NCBI GenBank assembly: GCA_031288215.1
Contig: JAITRV010000273.1
Location: 1-6,105 of the forward strand
Reading direction: 5' to 3'
From: Spirochaetaceae bacterium
GTDB taxonomy: Bacteria; Spirochaetota; Spirochaetia; Treponematales; Breznakiellaceae
DNA: 6,105 bases
The translations under genes and the position numbers were made by a program. The notes under the pieces are model-generated. The model saw nothing but the letters and a program-made list of their open reading frames with translations, was not told the origin of the DNA and searched no databases. Of this stretch, positions 4,506 to 6,105 are shown piece by piece. Position 1 is the stretch's first letter; each line of letters opens with the position of its first letter.

Positions 4506-5657
4506 ATGTTTAACGACTGTATTATCATGGCCGGGGGGTCCGGGACCAGGCTTTGGCCGGCAAGCAATTCCCGGAGGCCGAAACAGTTTTTGTGTGTGCC
4601 GGGGGCATCCGCCGCCTCCTCCTTCTTTACCGATGCGGTGGACCGGGCCCTGGCGCTCACCCCCAGGGGGGGAGGCCGGGTGATCATCATCGCCGGGGAA
4701 AGCCACGTTCCCCACATCATCGCCGCCTGCGGCCGTTACGGGGAGGAAGAACGGGAGCGCCTGGTCCTCCTCCCGGAGCCCCAGGCAAAGAGCACCGCCC
4801 CGGCGGTAATCTGCGGCGCCCTGTACTCCCGGCTCCTTTCCCCGGAGGACCGGACCCTCCTGGTGCTCACGAGCGATCACATTATCCGGCCCCTGGAACG
4901 CTTTACCGCCGACGGGGCCGCGGCGGCGGCTTTTGCCCGGAAGGACCGGCTGGTGGTCTTCGGGATACCCCCCGCGTCGCCGGAAACCGGCTTCGGCTAC
5001 ATCCAGGCCGGGGAGGCCCTCCCGGTCCCGGCCCTTCCCGGCGGTGCGGGGGGGCCGGCGGCCTTCCGGGCGGCCTCCTTCCGGGAAAAACCGGACCGGG
5101 AAACCGCGGAAGCCTTCCTGGCCGCGGGGAACTTCTACTGGAATTCGGGGATGTTCGCCTTTTCCTCCCGTTTCATCATAGAAGAATTCCGGCGCAGCGC
5201 CCCGGACCTGATCCGCCCCTTCGAGGCCCTCCGGCCGCCGGAAGCGGGGGCCTATACCCGGGAGGGGGGCATCCGCATCCTCCGGTCCTGGGCGGGCCTC
5301 GCGGATGCTTACGCCGCCGCCGCAAGCATCAGCTTCGATTACGCGGTGGCGGAGAAATGCACCCGCACGGTGATGATCGCCGCCGGCTTCGCCTGGCAGG
5401 ACGTGGGGAGCTGGGACGAATACGCCAAGCTCTTAGGGGACCGGGACGCCGAAGTATACCGCGCCGACGCGGAGGACTGCTTTGTCGACGCCGACATCCC
5501 CGTGGCCCTCTGCGGGGTACAGGACCTCCTGGTGGTCGTCCGATCCGGGAAGCACGGCGAGCCGGCCTCGGTGCTGATATCGGGAAAGGGAAAAACCCAA
5601 AAGGTCCGGGAAATCGTCGAACAGATCAAGGCCGCGGGCAGAACGGAACTGCTTTAA
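4506..5657 (+). CDS. manC: Mannose-1-phosphate guanylyltransferase (GDP-mannose pyrophosphorylase)
   Basis: This enzyme makes GDP-mannose from GTP and mannose-1-phosphate in the cytoplasm, feeding mannose, fucose or rhamnose units into surface glycans or glycosylation. At 383 residues it shows the nucleotidyltransferase signature AGGSGTRLWP at 9-18 with PKQFL at 25-29; SDHII at 123-127 (metal-binding Asp); ETGFGYI; FREKPD at 192-197; YWNSGMF with W212-F217; DYAVAEK at 278-284; and WQDVGSWDE from W297. It ends soon after the short C-terminal beta-helix region and has no cupin-type phosphomannose isomerase domain, so it is monofunctional, unlike long two-domain ManC proteins. I chose the ATG at 4506 because homology begins there (FNDCIIMAGG). 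A TTG at 4470 is in frame but would translate repeat DNA containing the promoter. No Shine-Dalgarno is present at usable spacing. A homologous nucleotide-sugar pyrophosphorylase is less likely because PKQFL and the SDH motif favour the mannose enzyme. Confidence 0.94.
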   Translation: MFNDCIIMAGGSGTRLWPASNSRRPKQFLCVPGASAASSFFTDAVDRALALTPRGGGRVIIIAGESHVPHIIAACGRYGEEERERLVLLPEPQAKSTAPAVICGALYSRLLSPEDRTLLVLTSDHIIRPLERFTADGAAAAAFARKDRLVVFGIPPASPETGFGYIQAGEALPVPALPGGAGGPAAFRAASFREKPDRETAEAFLAAGNFYWNSGMFAFSSRFIIEEFRRSAPDLIRPFEALRPPEAGAYTREGGIRILRSWAGLADAYAAAASISFDYAVAEKCTRTVMIAAGFAWQDVGSWDEYAKLLGDRDAEVYRADAEDCFVDADIPVALCGVQDLLVVVRSGKHGEPASVLISGKGKTQKVREIVEQIKAAGRTELL

Positions 5658-5756
5658 GGACCCGCGCAAGAATGAAATGCCATGCATTTTATTCTGATTG
5701 CTTATACAGCAAGGAAATAACATGACCAATTGGTCATGTTATTTTTGCGCGGGCCC
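5658..5756 (+). ncRNA. Predicted cloverleaf structure in the manC 3' region
   Basis: Ninety-nine bases directly after the manC stop can fold into a closed four-way junction. The outer stem pairs 5658-5669 with 5745-5756 (11 of 12 pairs; A5660/C5754 is the mismatch). Inside are three hairpins with almost no spare bases. H1 is 5670-5694 (10 pairs including one G-U, loop CCATG). H2 is 5698-5712 (5 pairs, loop TATAC). H3 is 5715-5744 (13 pairs, loop AATT). The one G-U pair in H1 is a mismatch on the opposite strand, hinting that the plus-strand RNA is the folded form. It may be a structured 3' UTR, a small RNA released from manC mRNA, or a palindromic mobile repeat. Lacking rRNA or tRNA features, it is not one of those. 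The class is unknown. Confidence 0.5.
5715..5746. terminator. Perfect palindrome, probable bidirectional terminator between manC and the MCP gene
   Basis: Positions 5715-5744 form a 30-base perfect palindrome, a 13-bp stem around AATT. On the plus strand it ends in TTATTTTT. On the minus strand the same symmetry gives a stem followed by TTATTTCC. It sits between two convergent genes, where a terminator serving both is expected. The stem is only moderately GC-rich and its T-tract is partly inside the stem, so strength is uncertain. It is also the third hairpin of the larger cloverleaf. Confidence 0.6.
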
Positions 5757-5787
5757 TCAGCGGCCGATGACGAGTCGCGGAAGCCCC

Positions 5788-6105
5788 CTATTCCACTTTG
5801 AATTTTGATATCTCTCCCACCAGCACGTCAATGTTTTCCTTGTTGTGTCCGCTGATAGTGTTGACGTGGTCTACCGACACATTGATCTGGTCCGCTCCGG
5901 TGGCCATCTCGTTCATCCCGTTGGTGATTTCCACAGTCGCCAATCCCAGACTTTTGCTCTCCTGTATTACCTGCCGGCTCCCTTCAAGCATCTCCTGGGA
6001 ACCGCCCTTGACCATTTGGGTCGCTTCGTTCAACTGGCCGATAGCCTCCAATATCTGCTTGCTCCCCGTATTCTGTTCCTCCATGGCGTTACGGATGTTT
6101 TCTTC
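5788..6105 (-). CDS. Methyl-accepting chemotaxis protein, C-terminal part (partial)
   Basis: Reading on the minus strand, 105 codons enter from the right edge and end at the TAG at 5790-5788. The translated tail begins EENIRNAMEEQNTGSKQILEAIGQLNEATQMVKGGSQ in register with the second (C-terminal) methylation helix of chemoreceptor signalling domains. It continues as a glutamate/glutamine-rich coiled coil and ends SKFKVE. The kinase-contacting tip, HAMP and sensor domains lie outside the window, so the ligand is unknown. Such receptors sit in the inner membrane and control CheA through CheW. The EEQNTGSKQILEAI wording is typical of Treponema receptors. There is no C-terminal NWETF-type tether for CheR/CheB. 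The internal ATG at 6084 is not the gene start. Confidence 0.93.
   Translation of the reverse strand, partial: EENIRNAMEEQNTGSKQILEAIGQLNEATQMVKGGSQEMLEGSRQVIQESKSLGLATVEITNGMNEMATGADQINVSVDHVNTISGHNKENIDVLVGEISKFKVE

Noticed and set aside
4553..5725. 390-codon alternative frame over manC
   Set aside because: The product is dominated by Gly, Pro and Arg, typical of a shifted frame of GC-rich coding DNA. manC has all its motifs in the other frame.
5658..5756. Integron attC site
   Set aside because: The structure is a closed three-hairpin junction rather than one long bulged hairpin, and the end lacks the GTTRRRY core (GTTATTT is seen). No cassette or integrase is adjacent.

Overview
This window looks like a stretch of ordinary chromosome from a GC-rich spirochaete, most likely a Treponema of the termite-gut type. 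The reasons are the sequence style of the chemotaxis receptor tail at the right edge, a loose spirochaete-type lipobox in the small lipoprotein, and strong GC bias in the housekeeping genes (43 of 60 bases in 1861-1920). The organism assignment is an inference; no rRNA or other marker is present.

Layout, left to right. Positions 1-230 hold no gene but contain two back-to-back long inverted repeats (1-106 and 108-176), then a probable extended -10 promoter and a strong Shine-Dalgarno for uvrB (231-2216, +), the damage-verifying helicase-like subunit of the UvrABC excision nuclease. A HAD-family phosphatase/phosphomutase gene follows (2253-2918, +), with a promoter placed so that its mRNA would have no leader. 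An AT-rich island (about 2950-3690) carries one small DUF6174-like lipoprotein gene (3054-3587, +), with its own promoter and an unusual triple start made of 15-bp repeats. A near-consensus promoter then drives rpiA (3694-4395, +), ribose-5-phosphate isomerase A. The last codons of rpiA run into a 7-bp-periodic repeat array (4382-4486). The far end of that array supplies the -35 box of manC (4506-5657, +), mannose-1-phosphate guanylyltransferase. After manC lies a 99-base segment (5658-5756) that can fold into a closed cloverleaf of three hairpins. The window ends in the C-terminal part of a methyl-accepting chemotaxis protein on the minus strand (5788-6105), convergent with manC.

The genes do not form an obvious pathway operon. 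DNA repair, sugar-phosphate chemistry (HAD enzyme, RpiA, ManC), an envelope lipoprotein and a chemoreceptor sit side by side, and every plus-strand gene has its own candidate promoter. RpiA connects the pentose phosphate pathway to nucleotide synthesis, and ManC makes GDP-mannose for surface polysaccharide or glycosylation.

The interesting material is mostly intergenic: the cloverleaf after manC, the in-register heptad array joining rpiA to manC, the paired inverted repeats before uvrB, and two genes (HAD and manC) with the same leaderless geometry (-10 hexamer, six bases, ATG). No mobile-element gene, CRISPR array, tRNA or rRNA was seen.
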